A stretch of DNA of 64,000 nt from Opitutaceae bacterium EW11 (GTDB lineage: Bacteria; Verrucomicrobiota; Verrucomicrobiia; Opitutales; Opitutaceae), in assembly GCA_003054665.1 (NCBI GenBank), contig QAYY01000012.1:1-64000 (forward strand), given 5' to 3'. The notes beneath the pieces were generated by a model that saw only the letters and a list, made by a program, of their open reading frames with translations, did not search any database and was not told the DNA's origin. The translations under genes and the position numbers were made by a program. Positions 62,333-64,000 of this stretch are shown here, piece after piece; positions within the stretch are counted from its first letter, which is position 1; each line of letters starts with the position of its first letter.

Positions 62333-62947
62333 TCACTCCGCAGCCGACGAGGCAAACGGCAACGCGATGCGCCCCGCGGCGACAAACCCGAGGAGCACCG
62401 GATAAACACGGCTCGAGAACACATCGCCGCCCGGCTCCGCGAGCATCCGCCGGAGGTGGTCCAGGTCGGCGAGGATGACCTCGATGGACTCATGCTCCGT
62501 CTGCCCGGAGCGCGAGACCTCCCCCGCAGCCTCGCCGTACACGAGCGACACGGTCTCGTCGGTCAGCCCAGCCGAGGACGCCAGCGGCGGCGAGAGGAGA
62601 GAGATTCGCTCGAGGGCCATGCCCGTCTCCTCGCGAAACTCGCGCCGCGCCGCGTCGGCGATCGACTCGCCCGGATCGACCAGACCGGAGGGAACGGAGA
62701 TCTCGAACACGCCCAGAGGCACGCGATACTCGCGGGTGAGCACGATTTTCGGTATCCTTCCATTCGCTACGGCAATCATCACCACCGCGTCGGGCACGGC
62801 GCGGTTTTTCCCCGGCTGGTCCCGGCGTGAGGCGAATGTCCAGCGACGCACGCCTTTGGCCGTGGCCATCTCCGTCGTGAACAGATTCACATGCGGATCG
62901 TCGGTCAGCTTGCGGGGTTCGCTCCAGCGGGGCAGCTCGTCGTTCAT
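62333..62947 (-). CDS. NUDIX hydrolase (ADP-ribose pyrophosphatase-like)
   Basis: A 204-residue Nudix enzyme. The Nudix box is intact: GLVDPGESIADAARREFREE, ending TGM, which contains the Gx5Ex7REUxEExGU pattern and its magnesium Glu residues. Before it are VLTREYRVPLGVFEISVPSG, typical of the ADP-ribose pyrophosphatase subgroup. The start at 62947 (MNDELPRWSE) is chosen over an upstream Arg-rich extension. Confidence 0.93.
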   Translation of the reverse strand: MNDELPRWSEPRKLTDDPHVNLFTTEMATAKGVRRWTFASRRDQPGKNRAVPDAVVMIAVANGRIPKIVLTREYRVPLGVFEISVPSGLVDPGESIADAARREFREETGMALERISLLSPPLASSAGLTDETVSLVYGEAAGEVSRSGQTEHESIEVILADLDHLRRMLAEPGGDVFSSRVYPVLLGFVAAGRIALPFASSAAE

Positions 62948-62997
62948 GCCGGAGAACTGAGCCCAGACCCGAGTCGGGCGCAACGCTGGCGGGATCT

Positions 62998-63657
62998 CTA
63001 CGCCTGTCGCGCCGCAGCCTTCGCGTTCGCCCGGCGGATCGTCCACCAGATGATCGGCCAGCTGAGCGCGGGCACGGCGATGCTGAGCACAATCGCGAGG
63101 TTGCGGTTCTGGAGCGCGCTCGCGCCGATCGCCGCGTAGGCGAATCCCGTCGGCAGGCTCCCGGCGGCCAGCGAGGTGACAAACGCGCGGCGACTCATGT
63201 GCACCAAACCCGCGAGGCAGGCGCTCGCCTCCTGAACGACGGGGACGGACCGGGTCGCCGCGATCACCACCGGCCCCAGCCGGTTCATCGCCTCCTCCAC
63301 CCGGGCGAGCCCCTCCTCGCCGGCGATGCGCCGCGCAAAGCCGACGCCGAAGCGACGGCAGGCCGTGTAGGCGATGAATCCGGAGAGAAAAACACCCGCC
63401 GACGAAAGCAGCCCGCCGAGCAGGATTCCGAGCGCGAGGCCCAGTCCGCTCATCACGAAGGTCGAAGGCACCGGAAGGAAACTGTCTCCCGCAAGGAGGC
63501 CGATCCCGAGAAGCGCGACCGTGCCCCGAGACAACGTCGCCTGCGCCGAGATCGCGCCCGTGATCCAGTTTTCCATCGGCTGGCCGACCGCGAGCCAGGG
63601 CAGGATCGGGATGAGGAGCGCGGCGAAAAGCAGGAGCGCGATGCGGCGGCGGTTCAT
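62998..63657 (-). CDS. VTT/DedA-family membrane protein
   Basis: A 219-residue integral membrane protein with about five to six hydrophobic segments. Family marks: LLAGDSFLPVPSTFVMSGLG (re-entrant helix region with Pro), FLSGFIAYTACRRFGVGFAR and ATRSVPVVQEASACLAGLVHM, matching the DedA 'R..p......aG...m....F' pattern. DedA relatives are lipid scramblases/transporters. It lies 50 bp upstream of the Nudix gene on the same strand. Confidence 0.88.
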   Translation of the reverse strand: MNRRRIALLLFAALLIPILPWLAVGQPMENWITGAISAQATLSRGTVALLGIGLLAGDSFLPVPSTFVMSGLGLALGILLGGLLSSAGVFLSGFIAYTACRRFGVGFARRIAGEEGLARVEEAMNRLGPVVIAATRSVPVVQEASACLAGLVHMSRRAFVTSLAAGSLPTGFAYAAIGASALQNRNLAIVLSIAVPALSWPIIWWTIRRANAKAAARQA

Positions 63658-63810
63658 GCGGGGTGCGCCGATCCTGGAACGCGCGCCGTTCCGCGTCCAT
63701 CCGACATTGCCGTTCCCGCTTCCGGTCGCTCCGACAGCGCGTCTCCCGGCACCGCGCGGGAAAAATCCTCCTCGCGCTCCGGCGCCCCCACGGCGCTATG
63801 CTGCCCGCCG

Positions 63811-64000
63811 ATGGACGACAAATTCATCCTCAACACCGCGGTGGACTATGCGGATGTCGACCGCGACGAATACCTGCTGCTCTCGGGCGTGTTCAAGCAC
63901 CTGCAGGAGGTGGCCATCGTGCATGCGAACCAGTACGATACCGGCACGCGCGTGATGGGCAGCCGCGGCGAATCCTGGGTTTTGAACCGGATCGACGTCG
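63811..64000 (+). CDS. Acyl-ACP thioesterase-like protein, 5' end only
   Basis: Cut by the right edge after 63 codons. The start MDDKFILNTAVDYADVDRDE and following LLLSGVFKHLQEVAIVHANQ, GTRVMGSRGESWVLNRIDV match the beginning of FatA-type hot-dog acyl-ACP thioesterases ('g.lsl..l...lQEvA..Ha...g', '..WvltR..v'). The rest is outside the window, so length and catalytic residues cannot be seen. Divergent from the VTT/DedA gene. Confidence 0.75.
   Translation, partial: MDDKFILNTAVDYADVDRDEYLLLSGVFKHLQEVAIVHANQYDTGTRVMGSRGESWVLNRIDV

Overview
The window is GC-rich, densely coded bacterial DNA with uniform codon use. Flagellar, chemotaxis-like and very large hybrid-kinase genes sit beside a pectin-degrading gene set that has GH105, GH43, GH35 and KduI/KduD but no SusC/SusD pair. 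There is no rRNA or tRNA gene to settle the phylum. The gene mix and style (proline-rich exported proteins, many weak Shine-Dalgarno starts, KduI/KduD next to DUF4861-like and beta-helix proteins) best fit a motile Verrucomicrobiota of the Opitutaceae type; this assignment is inference.

Layout. (1) 1-5.9 kb, flagellar filament block: two tandem flagellin genes on the minus strand (the first cut by the window edge), then fliD, a lipoprotein, a FlgM-like small protein, fliS and a FliT-like protein. (2) 6-19.2 kb, signalling: a PAS hybrid kinase, an NtrC-type sigma-54 activator, a signal-peptidase-like lipoprotein, CheX, a REC/pseudo-REC/STAS protein, a three-gene cluster of a proline-rich protein, a TPR protein and a FlgN-like protein, and a second large hybrid kinase. 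(3) 19.4-38.2 kb, pectin and side-chain degradation: GH105 and a beta-helix protein on the plus strand converge on a minus-strand set (GH1, GH43, DUF4861-like, kduI, kduD). A second plus-strand group follows with a clan GH-A enzyme, a GH43-like protein, an esterase and a GH35 beta-galactosidase. (4) 38.2-42.7 kb: a zinc alcohol dehydrogenase coupled to an SRPBCC protein, a response regulator, and a short-chain dehydrogenase.

(5) 42.7-53.5 kb, the most unusual part: an XRE-type regulator with a ligand-binding domain is transcribed divergently from a tightly packed nine-gene operon. The operon encodes a TonB-dependent receptor, a DUF4213/DUF364 protein, a FecCD-type permease, its ATPase, a class III binding protein, a TrmO-FmdE-like fusion, a binding-protein-like protein without signal peptide, a cysteine-rich HypB/CobW-like NTPase and an ABC-type ATPase without a permease of its own. 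Four junctions are ATGA or other overlaps within coding sequence, so the operon looks like one functional unit. I read it as a metal (perhaps molybdate/tungstate) import and delivery system; the metal is not proven by the sequence.

(6) 53.5-61.9 kb: a REC-PAS kinase, a 1903-residue hybrid kinase with about ten HAMP-type units in tandem and three receiver domains, and a divergent single-domain response regulator. (7) 62-64 kb: an entericidin-type lipoprotein, a NUDIX hydrolase, a VTT/DedA membrane protein and the start of an acyl-ACP thioesterase-like gene cut by the right edge. No CRISPR array, insertion sequence, prophage or RNA gene was seen.
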